Shown: one piece after another, positions 1 to 5,074 of the stretch
How positions within the stretch are numbered: the stretch's first letter is position 1
Layout: each line of letters begins with the position of its first letter
NCBI GenBank assembly: GCA_023431725.1
Contig: JAEYVN010000502.1
Span: 1 to 5,621, forward strand
Length of the DNA: 5,621 nt
Reading direction: 5' to 3'
Origin: Pseudomonadota bacterium
GTDB lineage: Bacteria > Pseudomonadota > Alphaproteobacteria > Rhizobiales > Xanthobacteraceae
Program-made: the position numbers and the translations under genes
Notes under the pieces: generated by a model
What the model was told of the DNA's origin: nothing
What the model saw: only the letters and a program-made list of their open reading frames with translations
Databases searched by the model: none

Positions 1-448
1 GAATGATGATGTCGATCGCGCCGACGGCGGTGATGAGACCTGCGGAAAACGGCTTGGGATAGCCGGCCTTCACCATGGAAGGGTACATAACCTTGCCGAT
101 GGTCGCGACCGCCGCAGCGCTGACGCCGGAGATCGCGCCGAAGATCGTCGCCGTTCCGACCGTCGTCACACCCAGACTGCCGCGCACCGCGCCGACGCCG
201 CCCTGTACGAAATCGACGAGACGCTGCGCAACGCTGCCACGCCCCATCAATTCGCCGGCATAAATAAAGTAGGGAATTGCCAGCAGCGCATAGGCATTAA
301 CGGAACCGAACAGGTTCTGGTGCAGAGCGGCCAGCGGGATATTCATGTACCAGACGAGCGCCACCGTAATGCCGGTGAGCAGCACGAGGAATATCGGGAA
401 GCCGATCAGAAGAAGAACAAGCGGCAGAAAGCCCAGCGCAAAACTCAT
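1..448 (-). CDS. dctM: TRAP transporter large permease DctM, N-terminal part (runs off left edge)
   Basis: This is the large membrane subunit of a tripartite ATP-independent periplasmic (TRAP) transporter, which carries substrate across the inner membrane using a sodium or proton gradient. The first 149 codons are present; the family is usually about 425-430 residues, so roughly two thirds lies beyond the edge. The start ATG at 448-446 follows an in-frame stop at 460-458 and an AGGGTGAG ribosome site (457-464). Visible DctM signatures are a hydrophobic first helix (about residues 4-34), LLAIPYFIYAGELMGRG (55-71), a glycine-rich loop, FGAISGVSAAAVATIG (103-118) and the conserved KAGYPKPFSAGL stretch (127-138). 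The last residues seen, AVGAIDIII, sit just before the expected PPS motif. It is last in a dctP-dctQ-dctM order, 50 bp after dctQ, and presumably pairs with that subunit. The family call is secure; the substrate cannot be read from this part. Confidence 0.95.
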   Translation of the reverse strand, partial: MSFALGFLPLVLLLIGFPIFLVLLTGITVALVWYMNIPLAALHQNLFGSVNAYALLAIPYFIYAGELMGRGSVAQRLVDFVQGGVGAVRGSLGVTTVGTATIFGAISGVSAAAVATIGKVMYPSMVKAGYPKPFSAGLITAVGAIDIII

Positions 449-456
449 AGCGGCAT

Positions 457-464
457 CTCACCCT
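457..464 (-). promoter_or_regulatory. Ribosome binding site of dctM
   Basis: AGGGTGAG on the minus strand lies 8 nt before the dctM ATG at 448. It supports that start over the nearby ATG at 456, which opens only a three-codon frame (ATG CCG CTA TGA). A stable inverted repeat begins 2 nt upstream of it in the mRNA. Confidence 0.6.
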
Positions 465-466
465 GG

Positions 467-484
467 ACCGGCGCGGGCGCCGGT
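467..484 (-). repeat. Perfect 8-bp GC-rich inverted repeat between dctQ and dctM
   Basis: ACCGGCGC, a 2-nt centre, then GCGCCGGT forms a perfect dyad in the 50-bp gap between the dctQ stop (499-501) and the dctM ribosome site. In the mRNA it would fold into a very stable hairpin. No U-tract follows, so it is not a standard intrinsic terminator. It could affect the ratio of the two permease subunits through mRNA stability or access to the dctM ribosome site; that role is inference. Confidence 0.55.
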
Positions 485-498
485 GCCCCCATCACTCG

Positions 499-960
499 CT
501 AGATCCCGCGCAGGACAACAAGCAGTGCCATGCTGCCGAAACCGATGGTGATCGCACTATGCGGAATCCAGGTCGGGATACGGGCAATGTCACTGAGCGC
601 GCCGAGGGCGTGGATACGCTCGACATAGAGAAACGATTGCCAGGCCACAAAACCGGTGACCACGAACATCACCAGTGTTTCGACGACCGCTTCGGCCTTC
701 TGCAGCCAGACCGGACATGCTCCGAGCAACACGTCCATGCGCAGGTGTTCGTTGCGCCATGTGACGACAGCCGCGCCGATAAACGCAATCCAGATGAGGA
801 TGTAGATTTCGATCTCGTCGCCACCCGTGATCGTGTAGCCGGCCAGATAGCGGCCGATCACATTGATGAAGTTCAGCGAGATGCCGAATATCAAGGCCAA
901 TGCGAGGACGCGCTCGACCGTGAAGGTGAGCGCGTCAACCAGCTTTTCGACGGCGGTCAT
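499..960 (-). CDS. dctQ: TRAP transporter small permease DctQ
   Basis: Small inner-membrane subunit of the TRAP transporter. It normally associates with DctM and is needed for transport. The 153 residues suit the family (about 150-200). Four hydrophobic segments are visible at about residues 15-36, 51-67, 90-111 and 131-150, the standard DctQ topology. Family motifs are GDEIEIYILIWIAFIGAAVV (47-66) followed by EHLRMDVL (71-78), the usual charged-to-hydrophobic signature after the second helix, and the IPTWIP turn before the last helix. The ATG at 960-958 lies 11 bp after the dctP stop. The ribosome site before it is weak (AGCAGCGGCCGG), which suggests translational coupling to dctP. It lies between the binding protein and the large permease on the same strand, so one transcript is likely. 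The family call is firm; substrate specificity does not reside in this subunit. Confidence 0.93.
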   Translation of the reverse strand: MTAVEKLVDALTFTVERVLALALIFGISLNFINVIGRYLAGYTITGGDEIEIYILIWIAFIGAAVVTWRNEHLRMDVLLGACPVWLQKAEAVVETLVMFVVTGFVAWQSFLYVERIHALGALSDIARIPTWIPHSAITIGFGSMALLVVLRGI

Positions 961-971
961 CCGGCCGCTGC

Positions 972-1973
972 TTATTTGCTCAGACGCTGCGCGGCGGCCG
1001 ACAGCACGTCGTAATCCGCCTTGATCGCAGCATTGGCACTGAGCAGACCCGGCAACACCGACTTGACCTGATCGAGGTAGAGCTTGCTCTCGCCTTCAGG
1101 GAAGGTGATGCTCTCGCCGCCATTCTTCTTCCAGATGCCGACGGTACGGCCGACGTCCTCGACGCCAAACGTCTGAACCTTCTGCTGCGCCTTGAACGCT
1201 TCCTCGCGCACCATCGCCTCAAGCTCCGGTCCGATCGATTTCAGGAAGTTCTTGTTGGCCATCACCGGAGCGATCAGGAACGAGCCCGGCAACGACGTCA
1301 GGCCCTTGGCGAGATCGTAATATTTGAACGCGGTGAAAACCGTGGCGCTGGCGATGAGACCATCGATGGTGCGGTTCTGCATGGCCGACAGCACTTCGCC
1401 CAGCGGCATCGATACCGGCGCGGCACCGAGTTTCCGGAACGGCTCGATCTGCAACGGCGCAGCACCCGGCACGCGGATCTTCTGGCCCTTGAAGTCGGCC
1501 ACGGCGCGGATCGGCTTGTGCGACAGCAGCATCAGCGGACCATGCGGCAGGAGCGCAAGCGGTTCGAGACCCTTCGATCCGCCCAGCGTCGCAAGCTGCT
1601 TGCGCACCTCGGGGTCGGCGAACACGCGCTGCGCATGGGCCATGTCGGTAAACAGGCCGGGCGCGTCGAACACCTGGAAGCGCGGCTCAAGCCCGATGAA
1701 GAAGCCGCTGGCCGGCACGACCGCCTCGATCGTCCCCATCGCGGTGCCTTCCACCGTCGCCGGAATCTGGCCGAGCTGGCTGGCCGGATAGAATTCGACC
1801 TTGATGCGGCCGTTGGACCGCGCCTCGATCCCCGCCTTGAACTCCTTCGCCCATTCCTGCGACAGGTCGTTCACCGTCGGCGAGGAGATCTTCATCGTGT
1901 GTGTCTGCGCCTGCGCAAACGTCACTGGCAGCAATGCTGCGGCACCCAATGCCAAGACCTGAATCAGCTTCAT
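972..1973 (-). CDS. dctP: TRAP transporter periplasmic solute-binding protein (DctP family)
   Basis: Periplasmic receptor that captures the substrate, usually an organic carboxylate, and hands it to DctQM. The 333 residues match the family (about 320-340). A clear Sec signal peptide is present: MK, a hydrophobic core, and an AQA site with cleavage likely after residue 22. The mature part starts THTMKISSP, followed by the typical EFKAGIEARSNGRIKVEFYPASQLG (45-69). The hinge and ligand region FKGQKIRVPG (161-170) contains Arg167, at the position where DctP proteins hold an arginine that pairs with the ligand carboxylate. It is followed by KLGAAPVSMPLGEVLSAMQN (181-200) and TIDGL, the usual second-lobe motif. 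The ATG at 1973 has a good ribosome site (AGGGAG, 5 nt spacing). It is first of the three TRAP genes, 72 bp after the monooxygenase on the same strand, which points to uptake of the substrate degraded by this cluster. An aromatic or other carboxylate ligand is inference. Confidence 0.94.
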   Translation of the reverse strand: MKLIQVLALGAAALLPVTFAQAQTHTMKISSPTVNDLSQEWAKEFKAGIEARSNGRIKVEFYPASQLGQIPATVEGTAMGTIEAVVPASGFFIGLEPRFQVFDAPGLFTDMAHAQRVFADPEVRKQLATLGGSKGLEPLALLPHGPLMLLSHKPIRAVADFKGQKIRVPGAAPLQIEPFRKLGAAPVSMPLGEVLSAMQNRTIDGLIASATVFTAFKYYDLAKGLTSLPGSFLIAPVMANKNFLKSIGPELEAMVREEAFKAQQKVQTFGVEDVGRTVGIWKKNGGESITFPEGESKLYLDQVKSVLPGLLSANAAIKADYDVLSAAAQRLSK

Positions 1974-2045
1974 GTTCTCTCCCTCTGTAACTATTGCGAC
2001 GTGCGCCGCCGCTATTCGTTTGACGCCCGATCTGTGTATCGCCGA
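1974..2045 (-). other. Short gap between monooxygenase and dctP
   Basis: These 72 bases hold the dctP ribosome site (AGGGAG, 1979-1984, 5 nt before the ATG). I find no convincing hairpin with a U-tract and no copy of the ATTTGCAT motif seen in the other two intergenic regions. The simplest reading is read-through from the monooxygenase into dctPQM. A weak internal promoter cannot be excluded. Confidence 0.5.
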
Positions 2046-3251
2046 TTAGTATTGTCCGCGCGGCTCAAGCCCGAACGCATGCTGCCCGTACATGGCGCCG
2101 ACCGAATCCCAGTTCAGGCTGATGTGCGAGCTTGCAGCATGGATGTCGCGCCAGAAGCGCTGCACCGGATGCTGCATGCCGAGCGCGCTGCCGCCCATGG
2201 CGAGAAAGACGGCATCCACAGCCTGGACCAGAAGCTTGGTGGCGAAGGTATGGGTCAGGCGATTGCGCATGCGCATATCGACGTCGACACTTTTACCGGA
2301 TTCCACGACGTCGCGCGTTTCGCGAATATCGCGGTGAATCATCAGTTGCGCGGCATCGATCGATGCGGTCGCTTCGGCGACGCGCATCTGCACCGTGGCG
2401 AATTCCGACATCCGGTTGTTGCCGCCGGCCACCGCGCCGCGCGTCGTGCGATTTCCGACCTGTTCGATGAATGCTTTCAGCGCACCGCGCGCCATGCCGA
2501 GTGCAGGCGAGACAAGACATTGCGGCACGACGGCGAGCATCGGCTGCTTGTAAATGGGGTTGGTGTTCACGGCCGTACCCGGACCACGGCCCGTGAGCAT
2601 GTCACCGAAGGTCACAATGCGATACGCCGGCACATAGGCATCGGAGATCACAATGGTCTTGCTGCCTGTACCGGCGAGACCCATCGGATTCCAGTCATCG
2701 TGAATTGAATAGTCGGAGTTGGGCACGAGGAAGAAGCCCGGCTTTGCTCCCGCTTCTGAAGGGATCATCCCGCCCAGAATGCCCCAGGTTGCATTGTCGA
2801 CACCGCTGGCAAAACTCCAGCGACCGCTCAGCCGGTAACCGTCGCCCTCCGGCGTCGCCTTCCCGGCCGGCGCATAAGACACGGCGGCAACGGTGTCCAA
2901 CGTATCGCGCCAGAAATCCTGCTGCGCCTGATCCGCATAACAGCCGATCATCCAGGGATGAACGGCGCCGAGGCTGTATACCCAACCGGTCGATCCATCG
3001 CCGCTCGCAACGATGGAGACAGCTTCAACGAAGACGTCGTAACCATATTCAAAGCCGCCATAACGGCGCGGCTGCATGATGCGGAACAGCCCCGCCTCTT
3101 TCATCTTTTCGATGAGATCGGCAGAAACCTGGCGGGCCTTCTCCGTTTCCACGGCGCGTTCACGCGCGATGATCGCAATCTCATCCGCGCGGCGCATCAG
3201 TTCGGCAACGCTCGGAACGTCCGCACTATTCGCTGTCGCAGCAAGCGCCAT
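2046..3251 (-). CDS. Flavin-dependent aromatic monooxygenase, oxygenase component (group D, acyl-CoA dehydrogenase fold)
   Basis: Probable oxygenase of a two-component monooxygenase that uses reduced flavin from a separate reductase to hydroxylate an aromatic ring, as in HsaA or the C2 component of 4-hydroxyphenylacetate hydroxylase. The 401 residues fit that group. The N-terminal helical part carries ERAVETEKARQVSADLIEKM (31-50) and MQPRRYGGFEYGYD (59-72). GDGSTGWVYSLGAVHPW (84-100) carries His98, a possible active-site histidine. The middle beta domain has LSGRWSFASGVDNATW (141-156), the flavin-facing segment. The C-terminal bundle ends QRFWRDIHAASSHISLNWDS (364-383). True acyl-CoA dehydrogenases carry the catalytic glutamate in an EGT turn just after the RD motif; here that stretch reads HAASSH, which argues for a monooxygenase. 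The ATG at 3251 has a strong AGGGAGG site 5 nt away. It is divergent from marR and upstream of the TRAP genes. No reductase lies in the window. The exact substrate is unknown; a resorcinol-like phenol is inferred from the neighbouring decarboxylase. Confidence 0.88.
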   Translation of the reverse strand: MALAATANSADVPSVAELMRRADEIAIIARERAVETEKARQVSADLIEKMKEAGLFRIMQPRRYGGFEYGYDVFVEAVSIVASGDGSTGWVYSLGAVHPWMIGCYADQAQQDFWRDTLDTVAAVSYAPAGKATPEGDGYRLSGRWSFASGVDNATWGILGGMIPSEAGAKPGFFLVPNSDYSIHDDWNPMGLAGTGSKTIVISDAYVPAYRIVTFGDMLTGRGPGTAVNTNPIYKQPMLAVVPQCLVSPALGMARGALKAFIEQVGNRTTRGAVAGGNNRMSEFATVQMRVAEATASIDAAQLMIHRDIRETRDVVESGKSVDVDMRMRNRLTHTFATKLLVQAVDAVFLAMGGSALGMQHPVQRFWRDIHAASSHISLNWDSVGAMYGQHAFGLEPRGQY

Positions 3252-3256
3252 GCAAG

Positions 3257-3263
3257 CCTCCCT
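3257..3263 (-). promoter_or_regulatory. Ribosome binding site of the monooxygenase
   Basis: AGGGAGG on the minus strand lies 5 nt before the ATG at 3251. It fixes that start. The decarboxylase uses a near-identical site (AGGGAGGA), while marR has none at the usual distance. Confidence 0.75.
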
Positions 3264-3322
3264 GGATACGCATCTTGTTTTTTGTAAAACCTATTGGAGA
3301 TGCCAACAGGCTTCAAGCAGTA

Positions 3323-3342
3323 ATTTGCATTTGCAAGTATTT
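3323..3342. promoter_or_regulatory. Candidate MarR operator in the marR/monooxygenase gap
   Basis: The stretch contains ATTTGCAT (3323-3330), identical on the minus strand to the left arm of the dyad upstream of the decarboxylase (5042-5049). It then has TTGCAAGTATTT (3331-3342), which matches TGCAAATATTT of that dyad at all but one base over the shared part. Within it TTGCA-TT-TGCAA is a perfect 5+5 dyad. It lies a few bases upstream of the proposed monooxygenase -35 element. Binding by the adjacent MarR is inference. Confidence 0.4.
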
Positions 3343-3439
3343 CTCGCCGCTGCATCGCAATAAAGGCTGTTTCAACGGCAAATTCGCTTGCGCCCGAAAA
3401 TATTCGCCTCTATCTCGGGACAAACCCTACGGTGCGACG

Positions 3440-4003
3440 ATGTCCCGCAAGCTGAACCTTCAGGACTTTTTGCCCTATCTCCTGAACCGCGCGGGCCTTC
3501 GCGTCGGCGTGATGTTTTCGCGCGACATCGAGAGTTACGAGGTCACGTTGCCAATGTGGCGCGTGCTGCTCGAGCTCTGGCAACGTGGCGATCATCGGCT
3601 CGGTGAATTATCCGAACGCACCAGCATCGATCTCTCGACGTTGTCCCGCCTGCTTGTTTCCATGCAACGCAAGCGGCTGATCGTTCGGCGGCGGTCGGGC
3701 CTCGATGGTCGCGCACTTAGTCTGACGCTCACACAGCGCGGGCTTGAGCTTGCTGAATCGATTGCGCCCTACGCGGTGCGCTATGAAGAGATCGCCATGC
3801 GGGGCCTGAGCGACAGCGATGTGCGCACGCTCAAGGATTTACTCAAAACCGTTTATGAGAATCTCGAAACGGCCGACCGCGAAGTGCTGCGTCAGCAGAG
3901 CAGCGAGCGGCCGCGCGCGAAAGCACGCGCGGCCAAGTCTTCTGCAAAAAGGTCTTCTGCAAAAAAGTCGTCGGCAAAAAAGCCTGTCAAAGCTTCAGTT
4001 TGA
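3440..4003 (+). CDS. MarR-family transcriptional regulator with lysine-rich repeated C-terminal tail
   Basis: Probable ligand-responsive repressor of the flanking aromatic genes; the only plus-strand gene in the window. From the ATG at 3440 it has 187 residues. Residues 1-150 look like a standard MarR dimer: N-terminal helices, winged helix-turn-helix at about 53-101 with GELSERTSIDLSTLSRLLVS (55-74) as recognition region, the wing RRRSGLDGRALSLTLTQRG (83-101) with the family's Asp89 and Arg91, then C-terminal dimer helices to about 150. The tail (about 157-187) is extra: highly basic, with a tandem (K/R)SSAK motif three times, resembling histone H1 tails. The frame is open back to 3275, but 3440 is preferred because MSRKLNLQDFLPYLLNRAG is a typical MarR beginning. 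No clear ribosome site precedes it. It is divergent from the monooxygenase and overlaps the decarboxylase end by 17 bp. MarR regulators are known in gamma-resorcylate clusters. Confidence 0.92.
   Translation: MSRKLNLQDFLPYLLNRAGLRVGVMFSRDIESYEVTLPMWRVLLELWQRGDHRLGELSERTSIDLSTLSRLLVSMQRKRLIVRRRSGLDGRALSLTLTQRGLELAESIAPYAVRYEEIAMRGLSDSDVRTLKDLLKTVYENLETADREVLRQQSSERPRAKARAAKSSAKRSSAKKSSAKKPVKASV
3935..3979 (+). repeat. Three tandem 15-bp repeats in the marR tail
   Basis: Units 3935-3949, 3950-3964 and 3965-3979 follow the pattern A(A/G)GTC(T/G)TC(T/G)GCAAAA and are in frame, encoding KSSAK, RSSAK and KSSAK. The first two differ by a single base; the third differs at two codon third positions. 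A fourth, degenerate start (AAG CCT) follows. Near-identity of the DNA suggests recent expansion by slippage, so copy number may vary between strains. Confidence 0.85.
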
Positions 4004-4967
4004 ACAGCTTCTCGGTGTTGGTGCGGCCGATCTTGATCCGGTCGGCTTCACTGATGGTCGCGACGTCGAACCAGTCGGCGGCGTGATCGATATTCTCGAA
4101 CGGCCAGTCGGTCGAGAACAGGATGCGGTCGGCACCGATTTCGAGAATGGCGTCGATCAGCGTCTGGGTGCGGAAATTGCCCGACGTCGTGAGCCAGAAA
4201 TTGTTCTGGAAATACTCGCCGAGCTTCTTCTTCGCCGGATAACGCGGCTTCTCGTTGACCCATCCGTTACGGTTGTCGACGCGCCACATGCTGTAGGGCA
4301 GCCCCTCGCCCATGTGACCGAGCACGATCTTCAGGTTCGGATGCTGGTCGAACACGCCGGAGGCCATCAGACGCAGCGAATGAACGGCGGTTTCCTGACC
4401 GAACGCCCAGGTGGGGCCCATCAGCCACGGATGACCGTCATAAATCTTGGCATCGGCCGGCAGCGGATTGCGCGGATGGAGGTAGAACGGCACGTCCAGC
4501 TTTTCGTTCTCAGCCCAGAACGGCCAATACTGCTTGAGATCGTAATAGACGGCGACGTTGGGATCATTGATCTGCGAGAATCCATTGACCAGAGAACCGA
4601 CGAAGCCAAGGTCTTTCACCGAACGCTGCAATTCGCGGATCGCCATGTCCGGATCCTGCATCGGCAGAGCCGCAAGGCCCTGGAAGCGATCCGGGCGCTT
4701 GGCCACCTGCTCGGCCAGCCAGTCATTGGCCTTCACCGCAATCTCATTGGCCTTCTTCGGATCCGCAATGGCCTGAACCGCTGGCGCATTGAGCGAGAGC
4801 AGCATCATCTCGATGCCGTACTCGTCCATCAGCTTCAAACGCTTTTCATGGATATCGAGCAGGCGTGCGCTCAATTCAGTCCAGACGGATTCCGCAAGAA
4901 AACCCGCTGAATCCTGCAATGTGTCTGGAATCGCGAAATGTTCCTCGAGCGCGATCTTGCCTTTCAC
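3987..4967 (-). CDS. Gamma-resorcylate (2,6-dihydroxybenzoate) decarboxylase-like amidohydrolase-superfamily enzyme
   Basis: Cytosolic metal-dependent non-oxidative decarboxylase (ACMSD / amidohydrolase_2 family) expected to convert 2,6-dihydroxybenzoate or a similar ortho-hydroxy aromatic acid to the phenol plus CO2. From the GTG at 4967 it has 326 residues; the Rhizobium enzyme (GraF type) has 327. All key residues fall at its known positions: Glu8 and His10 (ALEEHFAIP), His164 (YLHPRNP), catalytic His218 (LGHMGEG), Arg229 and Asp287 (STDWPFENIDHA). Other shared stretches are MLLSLNAPAVQAI, GFVGSLVNGFSQ, YDGHPWLMGPTWAFGQETAV and TSGNFRTQTLIDAILEIGAD. Start choice: AGGGAGGA abuts the GTG at 4973, so the GTG at 4967 (6-nt spacing) is preferred; this also restores the family numbering. 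Using 4973 adds two residues. It is preceded by a nested dyad likely acting as operator. Fold and decarboxylase role are strong; the exact substrate (also possible: other resorcylates or salicylate-like acids) is inferred. Confidence 0.92.
   Translation of the reverse strand: MKGKIALEEHFAIPDTLQDSAGFLAESVWTELSARLLDIHEKRLKLMDEYGIEMMLLSLNAPAVQAIADPKKANEIAVKANDWLAEQVAKRPDRFQGLAALPMQDPDMAIRELQRSVKDLGFVGSLVNGFSQINDPNVAVYYDLKQYWPFWAENEKLDVPFYLHPRNPLPADAKIYDGHPWLMGPTWAFGQETAVHSLRLMASGVFDQHPNLKIVLGHMGEGLPYSMWRVDNRNGWVNEKPRYPAKKKLGEYFQNNFWLTTSGNFRTQTLIDAILEIGADRILFSTDWPFENIDHAADWFDVATISEADRIKIGRTNTEKLFKLKL
3990..4010. repeat. Inverted repeat across the marR / decarboxylase 3' overlap
   Basis: AAGCTTCA, loop GTT, TGAA, a 2-nt bulge, then GCTT forms an imperfect 8-bp stem over the marR stop codon (4001-4003) and the end of the decarboxylase. 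On the minus strand it is followed after 8 nt by TTTTTT (3981-3976) and another TTTTTT (3966-3961), which are the complement of marR lysine codons. It may act as a weak terminator for the decarboxylase transcript. The spacing to the U-tract is longer than canonical, so confidence is low. Confidence 0.3.
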
Positions 4968-4973
4968 AGTCAC

Positions 4974-4981
4974 TCCTCCCT
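4974..4981 (-). promoter_or_regulatory. Ribosome binding site that decides the decarboxylase start
   Basis: AGGGAGGA on the minus strand directly touches a GTG codon (4973-4971) and lies 6 nt before a second in-frame GTG (4967-4965). Ribosomes need a spacer of several bases, so the second GTG is the likely start. Confidence 0.7.
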
Positions 4982-5025
4982 GATCATCCGATAGACACGG
5001 CGTTGAAATCTTTCCCGCGTCCTAA

Positions 5026-5074
5026 GCCATTTTATTTTCATATGCAAATATTTTGCATTGCGGCACAAAATGGC
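5026..5074. promoter_or_regulatory. Two concentric inverted repeats upstream of the decarboxylase (candidate operator/promoter)
   Basis: The outer arms GCCATTTT (5026-5033) and AAAATGGC (5067-5074) are perfect 8-bp complements. The inner arms ATGCAAA (5042-5048) and TTTGCAT (5052-5058) are perfect 7-bp complements around TAT. Both dyads centre exactly on base 5050. They lie about 60-110 bp before the decarboxylase start in the gap after the CocE/NonD hydrolase stop. The inner 17-bp dyad has the size and form of a MarR-family operator and shares ATTTGCAT (minus strand) with the marR/monooxygenase gap. A possible -10 (TATGAA on the minus strand, 5037-5042) touches its edge, fitting repression by overlap. 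A further 5-bp stem GCGGC/GCCGC (5060-5077) overlaps the outer right arm. The rest of 4982-5126 shows nothing else. Operator function is inference. Confidence 0.55.

Larger units (their letters stand above)
3252..3439. promoter_or_regulatory. Divergent control region between monooxygenase and marR
   Basis: This 188-bp, comparatively AT-rich region separates two divergent starts and must hold both promoters. For the monooxygenase (minus strand) a weak sigma70-like pair is TTGAAG (3311-3316) and TAGGTT (3288-3293), spacing 17. For marR (plus strand) a weak pair is TTGCGC (3388-3393) and TATCTC (3411-3416), spacing 17. Several small dyads occur: TTGCA-TT-TGCAA (3325-3336), GCAA-ATTCGC-TTGC (about 3378-3391) and CGAA-AATA-TTCG (3395-3406). 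ATTCGC is repeated directly at 3382 and 3402, 20 bp apart. MarR proteins commonly bind such dyads in the gap next to their own gene. The individual promoter calls are low confidence; the regulatory nature of the region is likely. Confidence 0.6.

Noticed and set aside
559..1014. Plus-strand frame of about 151 codons opposite dctQ
   Set aside because: Composition is charged and low in hydrophobic residues, a mirror of the membrane protein on the minus strand. It has no family resemblance.
1518..2708. Long plus-strand open frame (about 396 codons) opposite dctP and the monooxygenase
   Set aside because: Its translation is rich in Arg, His and Ala with no recognisable family. It spans two well-supported genes and the gap between them on the other strand, so it is a codon-bias shadow of high-GC coding DNA.
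2046..3251. Annotation as a true acyl-CoA dehydrogenase
   Set aside because: The EGT turn with the catalytic glutamate is missing, and the aromatic gene context and C-terminal motifs fit group D flavin monooxygenases.
3275..3439. Upstream extension of marR to an ATG at 3275
   Set aside because: The extra 55 residues do not resemble a MarR N-terminus and cover the AT-rich control region with promoter and operator-like dyads.
3819..4910. Plus-strand open frame of about 363 codons over the marR end and opposite the decarboxylase
   Set aside because: The opposite strand encodes a complete decarboxylase with all catalytic residues, and the marR frame accounts for the left part. The translation shows no domain and lacks a credible ribosome site.
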